The position numbers were made by a program, and so were the translations under genes. From assembly GCA_936432065.2 (NCBI GenBank), contig OW386287.2, positions 72,969,804-73,033,803 of the forward strand: DNA of 64,000 nt, in the 5' to 3' direction. Origin of the DNA: Rutpela maculata. Its lineage: Eukaryota; Arthropoda; Insecta; Coleoptera; Cerambycidae. Under the pieces are notes generated by a model. The model did no database searches and was not told the origin of the DNA. It worked only from the letters and a program-made list of their open reading frames with translations. The stretch's first letter is position 1, and the number at the start of each line of letters is the position of its first letter. Below, one piece after another: positions 1 to 10,674 of this stretch.

Positions 1-1765
1 TACCGCTCGTTGAATAATATACTATTATTTCACTATTTTTTTCTTTATTTTACACTTGTCAATAATGACATTATTGTTTTGATTCATTGAAACTGTCAAA
101 TAAATATCATTTTAGGATATGGCGTTACAAAAACATATTTATACATTTGCTGCATAGCGCTTCATAATAGATATAAGTACATTATAATAATAGTAATACA
201 AATAATGTATAGTTACCAACAATGAAAAATTTAAGCTTCTAGTCTCGCTGGCTCTGCAGCCGGAGAGAACATACGAGCCCGGGGAAGGGGAGAAAAAAAA
301 AAATTTTTCCGAAAATTCTTTAATGAGCGGGGGGGGGGGGAGAAATCCGAAAAAAATTTTTTTTGGTTCGAAACATTTTTTGATGAGCGGGGGCGAAAAT
401 AAATTTTTTGGTCCGAAAAATTTTAAACAAGCCCAGGACCGGGGGAATCACCCTCGCACCCCTCCCCCCCTCTCGACAGGACTGTCTGCAGCAGCATGTC
501 TTTTCGATAAGGTTATTTATTATCAGCTTTAAACACGTATAGCATTGGCACTTTTTTTAACGTTATTGAAATGCTGCTGGGCAGATTTCTCCTGCTAACG
601 AAGTGTCAGGAGTTACATTAACATTAATATTATCGAAAAAAAAATGGTAGAACGAAGGAGCGAGGAGTGTAGTGATAGCTTTTGATAGTGGCTTTTGTTG
701 GCTTTGGCTGCTTTATCGGCAAGCTTTTCGACCAATCTACCTTACTTCACTGTCCCCTCGGGCCTCTACTATGTTATTTTTTTACCTAAAAATGGGGGTA
801 CTCATATACAAACTAGATCTGCAGTGTAGGAGAGGTTTAATTTTTTACCATAAGTAAAAATATAATGTATATGCGTAAATGTATGTACAGTCGGTCACGT
901 TCAGTCATTTATTCCCTTTATAACTGTACGTGCATCTAATGCCTATATAAACCCACTTGATAGATTCCATACTTGTACATTTTAGATACATTTGTATCTA
1001 TGTAAATTTCTAATTCGCATCAAACTTCTACGTTATTTTTAAAAAATGTCGTAAACCGAAGATTGCTATTATGATTATGAAAACGCATAAGTACAAAAAT
1101 CATTCATTCATCTGGAAAATCGATATTGCATCATGTTCGTTGCATGTCATTTTAAATCAAGAGAGTATGCAAATAAAATAGTTCATTACCATTTTAAATT
1201 AAAGTTTTTTATAATAGGCTAATTTATAGCAGATTTAGATGGTGAGCAGTGTCATGTAAAATTAATTATAAAGTGTTCATTATGCGTGTGATATCGTTGT
1301 GAATGAAGTGAAATACAAGCCGTGACAGTAAACAAACACTTCTTTAATACCATTAACTAAGATAAGTTAGTTCAGTTGTCACTTAATTTATTTTTTGTTT
1401 TTATTATTATTACGATCTTTGCTAATAATTTTGTAATATACTATTAGAACGACATTCTTTACTCGATTAGTAGGTCGTTATGGAGATTACTCGTATGTTA
1501 CTAACTTGTTATTTTGCTATAAGAGCGGCAATATAATACAACCATCATGATATGAAATCACGTACGATTTAATATTTTTTTTTAGGTTTTTTTAGTAGAA
1601 AAAAAAAGTGTAATAGTATATTATTCGGCGAGCGTATAATGATGGTATAGATACTTTGAACTCGTATATTTGACAATATCTATAATTTAAATAATATATT
1701 CCATGGTTTTAAAATATAAATATATTTAATGTTTATATATGTAATAAATATAATTTCATTAAAAT
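1..1765. other. AT-rich stretch without a recognisable gene
   Basis: No open frame here resembles a known protein. The sequence is AT-rich, with a G-run repeat near 245-475 described separately. I see no RNA gene, splice-bounded exon or terminal repeat pair that I can support. Confidence 0.6.
245..475. repeat. poly-G / A-T tract repeat (two degenerate units)
   Basis: Two adjacent units share a 'tgagcggggg' core followed by an A/T-rich run, near 320 and 381. The same 'tgatgagcgg' plus G-run plus A-run design recurs at 17698-17890, and a similar G-run lies inside a small MITE at 21833-21990. This suggests a dispersed family. The short open frame across it is low-complexity and is not called a gene. 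Confidence 0.45.
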
Positions 1766-1769
1766 ATAT

Positions 1770-1964
1770 GTGTGTTATTTTATATAAATTGTTGTTCTCG
1801 TTATTTTCTTTTTTCTTCTTCTCCATGGTTACTTAAAAACTTAATTTGGGAGTGAGCAAGCTGCCACATTGGGGGTGATATCACATTTGCCTGCTATAGT
1901 GGTTGATATTATTTTTTAATCAACATTTTCTATAATTAAGTAACAAATAAGATTTTGATATATG

Positions 1965-2028
<64 letters not shown>

Positions 2029-2177
2029 AAACTTTTGGGTTAGTTCTTCTTTTTTACATTTTATTTTTCTTAAAAAATCTGTATTCAAAAATGATATTAT
2101 ATTATCTTCTCTTTTGTTTTTCTTCTGAAAATCCCTGGTTTCCGGAAAATCTTATTCAAGAGTAAGTAAACTGTCAC
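1770..2177 (-). repeat. probable 3' LTR of the first gypsy element
   Basis: On the minus strand a purine run 'ggcgggggag' (rc of about 2178-2190) is a good polypurine tract. It is followed by 'tgtgacagtttacttac', a plausible LTR start, just after the integrase stop. The outer limit near 1770 is a guess. A second diverged copy of the same start motif (rc of 'gcaagctgccacatt', about 1856-1870) lies inside, and so does the TA microsatellite, so the LTR may be duplicated or nested. No matching 5' LTR was found. Confidence 0.4.
1960..2025. repeat. TA dinucleotide microsatellite
   Basis: About 65 bp of nearly pure alternating TA, opening with 'tatgtatgta'. It lies inside the presumed LTR of the gypsy element. 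Confidence 0.95.
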
Positions 2178-2205
2178 ATTACTCCCCCGCCAATAAAAAG
2201 AAAGG

Positions 2206-3416
2206 TCAATCAGTTATTTCGTCCATGGCAAAACGAACTTTCTTAATAGGTGGTACAGTGACATCGCATTTGTCCGTCAGTAAATATGCTGGTTTAATTC
2301 TATCAACATTTACTGTGACGGTTTTAGTTCCTTTAACAAAAGTAACCAACTTATCTGTACGGGACAAAACTTCAAATGGTCCATTGTACAGAGGTGAGAA
2401 AGATTTTTTAAAACGTTCTTTCCGAACGAAAACAAAATTACAAGTCGAAATGTCTGAACTGATAAATGATTTGTAATTAACATGATGAAAAGGTGGAATG
2501 AACGTTAAATTATCAAAATAAGTACGTAATTTAGTAATAAAATAAGGAATATCCGGACAAGTATATGATTTAATAAAAAATTCACCTGGTAGTCTTAAAG
2601 TTTGACCAAAAACGAGTTCTGCGGAGGAACATTGCAAATCGTCTTTAGGGATTGTCCTGAGAGCTAATAGTATGATAGGAAGTTCATCTACCCAATGTGG
2701 TGTAGAAGCTTTAGCTCTCAAAGCAGTTTTAAGAGATTTATTAAATCTTTCAATCATTCCGTTCGAGGAAGGATGATATGGTGTCGTACGAATTCTATGA
2801 AATCCCAAACATATTGAAAATTCTTGGAACAATTTCGATTCAATCGATCCGTTGTCACTGTGATAGGGACACCGAATCGGCAAACATAATTCTGAAATAA
2901 CGTACGCGCTAGAGTTTCTGCAGTAATATCCTGAAGTGAATAAGCTTCGGGCCATCTAGTAAAACGTTCGATCACAGTAAGAATATAAGAACAACCTTTA
3001 GAAGGAGGTAATGGTCCTATTAAATCTATGTGTATGTGGTCGAAGCGTCCTTTAGGAATATCAAAGTTAGCTATGGGACTCCTTGTATGTCTTGTCACTT
3101 TATTAGTTTGACAGCTAATACAAGTTTTTGCCCAGAGATTAAAATCTGAAGTCATTTTGGGCCAAAAATAATTTTTAGAAACTAATGTTCTAGTCGCTTT
3201 GATACCAGGGTGAGATAAACCATGGAATATATCAAAAACTGTTCTAAAAACGATAGGAACGTAAGGACGAAGTTTAGGGCGGGAAACGTCACACCAAATA
3301 AACTTGTCAGAATATGGAATCATAATTTTCTTTAAATGAAAAGTTCTCTTTGTGTTCGATGAAGTATCTGATAATAAAAATTTAAGGTCAGAATCATCTT
3401 CCTGAGCTTCGCTCAA
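2206..3416 (-). pseudogene. gypsy integrase, frameshifted
   Basis: Two overlapping minus frames (2754-3416 and 2206-2955) make up one integrase. The first carries the H-x3-H ... C-x2-C zinc-binding segment ('HGLSHPG' ... 'CISCQ') and the start of the DDE core ('HIDLIGP', 'TTD'). The second continues with 'YHPSSNGMIERFNKSL', which carries the catalytic Glu, and then the C-terminal chromatin/DNA-binding tail. A frame change near 2850, just after the second Asp, breaks the protein. The family role is insertion of reverse-transcribed DNA into the host chromosome. The copy at 6530-7460 preserves the reading across this break, which confirms the frameshift. Confidence 0.85.
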
Positions 3417-3494
3417 TAAATTTAAGTCAAAGTTAATATCAACTAGGTTAGACTTTTGGGTAACAATTGGGGAAATGCATTGTTGTAAAGAAGA

Positions 3495-4759
3495 CGTATC
3501 ATGTTAACGTGATAAAGTGTCAGCAACAATATTATTTTTCCCTTTGATATGTCTGATTTCGCAGGCAAATTGAGTAATGAATTCTAAATGTCTAATTTGC
3601 CTGGGAGATCTTTCAGTTTTAGTGAATAATGCTTTGACCAAAGGCTTATGGTCAGTAAAGCAAATAAATGTGCGACCTTCAAGAAAAGTTTTAAATGTTT
3701 ATTCGTTGTAAATAAAGAAAGAAGTTCCTTGTCAAAGGAACTGTATTTTGTCTGTGCCAAGGTAAGCTTTCGTGAGAAGAAGGCTAATGGGGCAAGTACA
3801 CCTTCGTCATCGCGCTGTTCAAGAACTGCCCCCATAGACACATTTGAACAATCAACTGTCAGCGATAAAAAAGAGCTATCATCACAACGAGGATGTGCTA
3901 AAAAGGTTGCTCCAGCTATAGCAGCTTTGGCTTTGGCTTTGGAAAAACTGTGAAGACAGTCGGCGGGCCAATCATTTATTATTTTAACTTTATCATGCAG
4001 GAAGCTAGTACAAAGTGCATGTAAAGGAATTAATATTTCAGCGAAAGAAGGTATGAAACGGTGATAAAAGTTAATCATACCTATGAAACGCCGAAGTTGC
4101 TTGACTGTAGTAAGTAAGGGAAAATTATTTATGACATCAATACGTTCGGAAGAAGGTAAAATACCGGCGGAAGAAATATTGTGTCCTAAAAATGTCAAAT
4201 GACTGACACCTAATATGCATTTTGAAGGTTTAATATTTATGCCATATAATTCTAACCTCTGAAAAACAAGTTTCAAGTGCTCTAAATGTTCCGAACTAGA
4301 TTTACTTGCAATCAGGATGTTATCTAAATAGACGAAAATGAAGGGCAAACCTACTAAAACTTCGTTCATGAAACGTTGGAAAGTTTGACCGGCGTTACGT
4401 AAGCCGAAAGGCATACGCTCAAATTCAAACAAACCGAATGGCGTAGTAATCGCTGTTTTAAAAACGTCACTTTTTGCGACAGGTATTTGGTGATAAGCAC
4501 GTACCAAATCTATTTTTGAGAAAATAACACAATTATACAACTGCGAGTAAAAGTCGTGGAGGTGCGGTAACGGGTATCTGTCAGGAACAGTAATTGAATT
4601 TAGACGACGATAGTCTCCACAAGGCCTCCAATCGTTACTTTCTTTTTTTACCACCATATGCAATGGTGAGGATACGGAAGAAGAAGAAGGTACACAAATA
4701 CCTAATTCTACCATAGTATTAAATTCATTCTGAGCTATCTTAAATTTAATGTTATCCAA
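3495..4759 (-). pseudogene. gypsy reverse transcriptase / RNase H
   Basis: One long frame (3584-4759) holds the RT fingers and palm ('FSKIDLVRAYHQIPV') and the active-site region 'FVYLDNILIAS', then the RNase H start ('LSLTVDCSN' ... 'PLAFFSRKL'). In gypsy RTs the active-site box is Y-x-D-D; here the second Asp is Asn, which should abolish polymerisation. The frame shifts near 3690 inside RNase H, and a stop follows the 'ADTLSR' motif near 3505. The family copies element RNA into DNA in cytoplasmic particles. Confidence 0.88.
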
Positions 4760-5290
4760 CCTAGTGGTCGTGAGAAAGGTAAATGACCTTCTGTAACAAT
4801 ATGATGCTCTACGGAATGTTTAACGGGCAAATTGTAATTTGGGGAGGTAATTAAACCAGGAAATTGTAAAAGTAATGCAATGAATTCATTTGATATGCTA
4901 AATAACTTAGGAGAATGTAACGAACTATTGTTAGAAAATAAATATGTTGACAAACTAGTCGTATTGTCGATTAAACATTTATTTTTTAAATCAACAATTA
5001 AACCAAAATGAGATAAAAAGTCTGCTCCGATAATGGCGACATTAATATCTGCTATATTAAAAACGAAAGGAAATAACCTACGTAAGTTTAAATCAATTTT
5101 CAAAAATTTCTTTCCGAAGGTATTTATAATTGAGCCATTAGCAGCTGTCAGTACAACATCGTGATTCCTTTTAGTATCTGTTAAGAGATTCCGAGGTACT
5201 ATCGATAAATCAGCGCCTGTGTCAATGAGAAATTATTAGCATTATCAAATATAAAAAGACGACGTTTACTATCTGAAATATTAACGTCAG
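4735..5290 (-). pseudogene. gypsy aspartic protease and linker
   Basis: The frame read on the minus strand from about 5232 contains 'FLIDTGADLSIVPRNLL', the D-T-G active site of a retropepsin-like protease. A later 'IIGADFLSHFGLIVD' is the usual flap and C-terminal hydrophobic segment. A one-base frame break just upstream of the DTG box (about 5232) disconnects it from the preceding residues. The enzyme would mature the Gag-Pol polyprotein. Confidence 0.75.
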
Positions 5291-6496
5291 TTGTCAAAAT
5301 ATTATTGACTTTTAGTCATCTTTGATTGTCGGCTTTGACATCTTTGGCGAAAGTGCACCAAACTCCGAGACATTTAAATGCTTTACGACCATAAAGTTGA
5401 TGGTAATAGCAAACTTTAGCATTAGAAGGATTATATCTAACGCGGGTACCACTTCGTCTATTAGAACGGGACCTTGGGCCACTGCGATTTCCGGAGTCGA
5501 GGCGCAATTAGTGCCAGAAACTGTAGGAGTAGCGGAAGTTATTGAAGAAACTTTAGACTCTATAGCATGCAATTGAGATGTAAAAATTTCTTGTTTGTGT
5601 AATACCTGATTCAACGTATCTTGAAAAGTTGCAATCAAATTTGACATAGAAACTGTGGGATTAACGTTACAAATTGAATTAGACGTAAGGGAATTCATAG
5701 AATTTTGACACGACTCCCATATTCGATGAGCAATGTCGATTAATTCCTTAATCTCAGTCTTTCCTGATGCGGTGATTGCAATGAAGACGGTTTTAGGTAA
5801 TCGCCGCTTCCATAACTTGACTAGGAGCTCCTGGCTCACCACATGGGATCCTCCGACAATTGACAGCATCGACCGGTAAAAATCGAACGGTTTGAGGTCC
5901 CCCATCTGGGAATCAGAGAGCAAGTCCTCTAATCGCTTTTCTTCGCTTGAGGTCAAACGAGAAATTAGAATAGTTTTTAAATTATCATATAAATCTCTCT
6001 CGGGTTGATTAGTGACAACGTCATAAACCGTTATAATAATTTCCGGAAGTAAACTGACAATGACATAATCGTACTTTTTTCGATCATTAACGATCCTGTG
6101 AATAGAAAATTGAGACTCTATTTGAGTGAACCATATTTCCGGTTTATTAACTCAAAAAGGAGGAAGTTTAATAGTATACGAATTCGTAACATAATAAAAC
6201 ATAAACATAAACACACCACAGATAGTAGACAACCCCCCAAATCCAAAGCCAAGGCTGTCCGGAAGGGGGTACACATTCGGAAAAACGCAGACATACATCC
6301 ACACCCCCCGATGTTGTCAATACCGGGGCTGGGGGTCGAACCCAGAGCGCGGTAGCGAGTCGATCAGCGTATTCGCCACTCAATACGCCTTAACCGATTG
6401 AGCTACCGTGCCGGTATAATTACTGTTAGGTATCACTGTATCTGATGTGGCTGGTTGATCGTTTAACAAAATATCATCAATTGTAGGAGGTGCCAT
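5290..6496 (-). pseudogene. gypsy Gag, frameshifted and SINE-interrupted
   Basis: The minus frame from about 6150 to 5312 resembles insect gypsy Gag. It has 'EIWFTQIESQF', then 'YDYVIVSLLPE', 'RLEDLLSDSQMGDLKPFDFY' and 'LLVKLWKRRLPKTV'. The C-terminal Cys/His segment ('CYYHQLYGRKAFKC') lies in another frame (5316-5507), so there is a frameshift near 5500. The likely start is the Met at 6496 ('MAPPTIDDILLND'). Between that peptide and the rest sits a minus-strand SINE. Gag forms the particle and binds the RNA. Confidence 0.75.
6192..6416 (-). mobile_element. tRNA-derived SINE, copy 1
   Basis: The minus strand starts with a tRNA-like head with an A box 'tagctcaatcgg' and a B box 'gggttcgaccccc'. 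A body of about 130 bp follows ('tgtggatgtatgtctgcg'), with a T-rich 'gtttatgtttatg' tail. It is very similar over its whole length to the + strand copy at 10452-10674. It sits within the first gypsy Gag. I could not define a clean target duplication. Confidence 0.85.
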
Positions 6497-6529
6497 CGAT
6501 AACTGATTGACGCATTCTCTTTAACCTGC

Positions 6530-7460
6530 CAGTAAAAATGCAGGTTTAACTCTATCAATATTGACAGTAACGGGTTTAGTTCCTTTAAGAAAAGTAAACA
6601 ACTTGTCTGTACGGGGCAAAACTTTAAATAATCCATCTTACAGAGGAGTAAAAGTTGGTTTAAAACGTTCTTTACGAATGAGAACAAAATCACAGGTTAA
6701 AATGTCAGAAATGACAAAACAATTTGTGATTAACGTGATGAACAGGAGAGATGGAAATTAAATTATCAAAATAACTACGTAATTTTTCAACAAAATAAGA
6801 AATCTTTGGACAGTTATATGATTTAATAAAAAATTCGCCTGGTAATCGCAAGGTTTGACCAAATATGAGTTCAGCTGAAGAGCATTGCAAATCGGGGGGT
6901 AGTTCTAAATGATAATAATATTATAGGAAGCTCATCTACCCAATGTGATGTGTTAGCTCTAGCTATCAAGGCAGTTTTAAGGATTCGGTGGAATCTTTCA
7001 ACTAATCCATTACTTTGCGGATGATATGTAGTAGTACGTATTCTATGGAACCCTAAAAATTTTGAAAACTCATTAAATAATTTTGACTCGAATTTGACGC
7101 CCTGGTCCGTGGTGATATATAAAGGTGCGCCAAAACGGCAAACAAAATTTTGAAATAAAGTGCGTGCGACGGTGTCTGCCGTAATATCTGAAAGAGGATA
7201 AGCCTCTGGCCATCTAGTAAATCGTTTGACCACAGTAAGAAAGTAAGAACAACCTTTAGAAGGAGGTAATGGTCCCACTAAATCTGTGAATGTGATCGAT
7301 ACGGCCTTTTGGTATTTCAAAATGACCAATTGGACTTTTGGTGTGACGGCTGACTTTAGTAGTTTGATAGATGATGCATGATTTCGCCTACAAATTACAA
7401 TCTGAACTCATTTTAGGCCAGAAATAATTCTTAGTAACTAATATCCTAGTTGCTTTAATA
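6530..7460 (-). pseudogene. gypsy integrase, second copy
   Basis: Frame 6871-7329 has 'TFTDLVGPLPPSKGCSYF' and 'YITTDQGVKFESKLFNEF', then 'TYHPQSNGLVERFHRILK'. All three acidic core positions (D, D, E) are therefore readable, unlike in the first copy. Frames 6705-6890 and 6463-6693 continue the tail with frame changes. The zinc-binding part upstream (7330-7460) is degraded, with a shift just before the core. Confidence 0.82.
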
Positions 7461-7544
7461 CTAGCCAGGGTGAGATAAACCATGAAAAATATCAAAAATA
7501 CCAAATAAATTCATTTAAATCTGGAATGTTAATTTTCTTTAAAT

Positions 7545-8590
7545 TGAAAATGGTTTTAGAATTTGTTGATTGATTCGACAATAAAAAAAGAATCTTCCTC
7601 TTGAGCTTTGCTCAATAATTTTAAGTCAAAATTAATATTATTTAAATCAGACTTTTTGGTTTGAACTGGAGAAATATATTGTTCTAAGGAAGACGTATCA
7701 TGAATACGTGATAAAGTATCTACTATGACGTTATGTTTTCTTTTAATGTGACGAATTTCACATGAAAATTGAGCAATATATTCCAAATGTCGTATTTATC
7801 GAGGAGACTTTTCATCTTTGGTAAACAATGCCTTAATTAAAGGTTTATGATCGGTAAAACAAATAAATTTACGACCTTCAAGTAAAAATCTAAAATGTTT
7901 AATAGCAGTGTATAAGGAAAGAAGTTCCTTATCAAAGCTGAGTATTTTGTTTGAGCTATAGTAAAATTACGTGAAAAGAAAGCTAAAGGAGTAGTTACTT
8001 CTTTGCTATCACGTTGCTCCAAAACTGCCCCCATAGAGACATTGGAACAATCAACTGTTAGCGATAAAATCATATTATCATCACAACAAGGATGTGCTGA
8101 TAATATCGCATCAGTTATAGCACCTTTGGCTTTTAAGAAACTGTCAAAAGAGTCAGCAGGACAATTGCCTATTATTTTAATCTTTTTATGGAGTAAACTA
8201 GTACATAAAGAATGTAGAGGTACTAAGATTTCAGCGAAATTAGGTAAGAAACGATGATAAAAGTTTACCATACCTATAAAACGTTGAAGCTGCTTGAAGG
8301 TTGTTGGTAAGGGAAAATTATTAATGACATCCGCACGTTCAGTAGATAAAATACCAGTTGAAGATATATTATGTCCTAAAAATGTTAAATTATTAACACC
8401 TAAATGCATTTAGAAGGTTTAATATTTATACCATACAAATCTAATCTTTCAAAAACAACTCTCAAGTGCTGTAAATGTTGTAAATTTGATTTACTTGCTA
8501 TTAATTAATATATCGTTTAAGTAGACAAAAACGAAAGGTAAACCTATAAGAACTTCTTTCATAAATCTTTGAAAGCTGCCACCGCTGCGA
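7545..8590 (-). pseudogene. gypsy RNase H and partial RT, second copy
   Basis: Frame 7837-8409 covers the RT thumb/connection and RNase H start ('LTFLGHNISSTGIL', 'LSLTVDCSNVSMGAVLEQR'). Frame 7556-7786 gives the RNase H end ('DTLSRIHDTSS'), which is intact where the first copy has a stop. Near 8515-8550 the active-site box reads 'YLND', followed by a stop two codons later. The 5' half of RT is missing. Confidence 0.78.
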
Positions 8591-9208
8591 GGGTAATGTT
8601 TACGGCACAAGCCAAAGGCGACTCTTTAACACTCGATTTATAAACTTGACGTTGCCCTTCCCGTTGCCGTTCGACAATGAAACAGAAGAAACAATTGAAG
8701 ACGTGCATGTGACGTCACGCCTAACCTGAAAAATATGTATTTCTTAAAATTTACAAATATTTCGTAGCTATTGATAAAATTTCTGCCTGATTCCCGTACT
8801 TTAAAATAAAATCGAGTTCATTGTAATGTTTATAAAGTTTTAAATAGTTTGTTCCAATAAAATGAGACACTTTTTGTAGGTTGGAACCCTAACCTATAAT
8901 TAGCTGTCTATTCTTATTAATCAACAGTTTTGAAAAAAAATTTGCATGCATTTTTAAATATTTGAAGCCAGTATGGCCCTAAGCTAAAATTGCGGATACA
9001 AATATTAAAGATGAGAATAAACTTAAAAAACTTGAAATTTGAGGTTATGTTAGTTACATACTAAAGAAATTAATATTGACGTTGATATCGTTTCTCACTG
9101 GATCAAAAGTTACCGTCCGTTTGAGATGCCCAATATTTTCCGTTCCCTTTGGGCGTTTCCGTCGCCGTTCAAAGATGAAACATACAAAATACTGATTGTT
9201 ATTTATAT
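8591..9208. other. non-coding, degenerate repeat fragments
   Basis: No gene recognised. Short similar patches recur at 8650-8690, 9130-9180 and around 9760 (for example 'cgttgccgttcgacaatg' and 'cgtcgccgttcaaagatg'). This suggests an old dispersed repeat into which the neighbouring solo LTR inserted. Confidence 0.45.
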
Positions 9209-9689
9209 TGTGACGAGTTTACACTCTTTTTGTAAACACCCTGTATCGTGGATCCGGAAATTATAACACCAGGGTAACACTAAACACTAATTTATTAACT
9301 TACTAATTAAAACCAATTAATTACTTTACTTGTATTACACTGTGTACTACAATTCACTACTTCAGTCCCTTGATCTGTTCTGCTCACTTTCTGCTTATTC
9401 ACCTGACCATTAGAACTGTACTAACTGAACTTGTCCACTCTGGTTTACTCCATGCCTTATATACCTAAAGATGAATGATCCAGAATTTTCTGTGATGACG
9501 TCACTATTCTCGAGATATTTCCAGAGTAAATGTCAGCACGTTTTTCGATGTTTCTAGACGCGACATTGCACGCGCCACCTCTTGAGACAAATGCCGAACT
9601 AACCAATTAAAGGTAATTGCTCTCTGTTACTTCTATGCAACTTGTGGGAGCTCCCCATAGATGTCTCTGGAGGGTCTAAATATTTAACA
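9209..9689 (-). mobile_element. solo LTR (gypsy family related to the 35 kb element)
   Basis: Starts 'tgtgacgag', ends 'tttaaca' and is flanked by a 4-bp duplication 'atat' (9205-9208 and 9690-9693). Part of it resembles the LTR at 35260-35656 ('ttctgtgatgacg' and surrounding bases in the same relative place). On the minus strand a TATA-like 'tatataaggc' lies in the promoter position. No internal coding sequence is attached, so the LTR probably remains after LTR-LTR recombination. Confidence 0.72.
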
Positions 9690-9693
9690 ATAT

Positions 9694-10451
9694 CCTAAGT
9701 TGGCGTTGATGTTTCCCCCAGGATCAAAAGTTGCCGTCTGTTCGAGATGAACAAATTTTATGTTTTTAATGTTACCGTTGCGGGATCTCCAATGAAAGTG
9801 AAGCGTTTTGTCACGTGAATGAGTGTGAAAGTTTCATTCAATTTCATGTCAACTATATTGTCCTAAGTGCTTTAGAGTAAATCTGAATATATCTACATAT
9901 AGTCCACGCAAATTAGACGATTTTAGAAGAAATAATTTATAAAGTAATAATATTTGAGATGCGTACTCTTTAGAAATAGATACCCGAAAAGTCCCCCCCA
10001 CCCCCAATTTAACGTCCCTTTTTTTGCAAAAAACCACCCCTAACGGGGACTTAATGCTGGTTTTTCACTTTTATCTTGTAAACCGTTCGTCGGAAGAGAA
10101 AAAGTATAGGAAATAAAAAGTTTATCGTTAAATTCTGCATAAAAAAAGTCCTATTAACCTTTTAGCTTAATCCTCACCTATTTCGCGCGGTAGCAGGTTT
10201 AAGTGGGGGAGATCCGTCTGTATAAACGGCCTAATGTAGCTGATATTAAGTCAATAGTCATGATATATAATAACTTTTTATATTAACCGATAGTAGAAAG
10301 GATTTGTTCATACGCCTGAATGTCGATGCTATCATTCGATATTTGATATAATCTAATATTCCTAAAAAAATTGTCACCTCCCAACCAGCAAAGTTTTATA
10401 ATTTAAATATTATACGATTATTTTGTTTTGTTGTTATTTTATTAATGCTTC
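9694..10451. other. non-coding, no gene seen
   Basis: Begins with a patch similar to 9071-9160 ('ggatcaaaagttgccgtc'). The rest is AT-rich, with no supported coding or RNA feature. Confidence 0.5.
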
Positions 10452-10674
10452 TACCGGTGCGATAGCTCAATCGGTTAAGGCGTATTGAGTGGCGAATATG
10501 CTGATCGACTGCCTACCGCGCTCTGGGTTCGACCCCCCAGCCCCGGTATTGACAACACCGGTGGGTGTGGATGTATGTCTGCGTTTTTCCAAATGTGTAA
10601 CCCCCTTCCGCACAGCCTTGGCTATGGATTTGGGGGTTGTCTACTATCTGTGGTGTGTTTATGTTTATTTAAAG
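10452..10674 (+). mobile_element. tRNA-derived SINE, copy 2
   Basis: Head 'taccggtgcgatagctcaat' with box A 'tagctcaatcgg' and box B 'gggttcgacccc', then the same body and 'gtttatgtttat' tail as the minus copy at 6192-6416. Differences between the copies are few and scattered, so the family is fairly young here. It would be transcribed by RNA polymerase III and mobilised by a LINE in trans; that is family knowledge, not visible here. Confidence 0.87.

Larger units (their letters stand above)
1770..6496 (-). mobile_element. Ty3/gypsy LTR retrotransposon, decayed, 5' end lost
   Basis: The minus strand reads in order gag, aspartic protease, reverse transcriptase, RNase H, integrase, polypurine tract and presumed LTR. 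This PR-RT-RH-IN order is that of Ty3/gypsy. Several frameshifts and stops and a changed RT active site show it is dead. It is interrupted in gag by a tRNA-derived SINE (6192-6416). Its gag start (about 6496) abuts the integrase tail of a second, related copy with no LTR between, so a deletion has fused the two. Confidence 0.85.
6500..8590 (-). mobile_element. second Ty3/gypsy copy, truncated to RT-IN
   Basis: Diverged paralogue of the element at 1770-6496 in the same orientation. It runs from mid reverse transcriptase (about 8590) to the integrase tail (about 6500), and gag, protease and both LTRs are missing. Its integrase side matches 2280-3400 closely. The 5' break lies near 8575-8590, where similarity ends abruptly. 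Confidence 0.82.

Noticed and set aside
10453..10545. A tRNA gene (A and B boxes present)
   Set aside because: The cloverleaf is not well formed, and the head is fused to a repeated body shared with 6192-6416, so it is a SINE.
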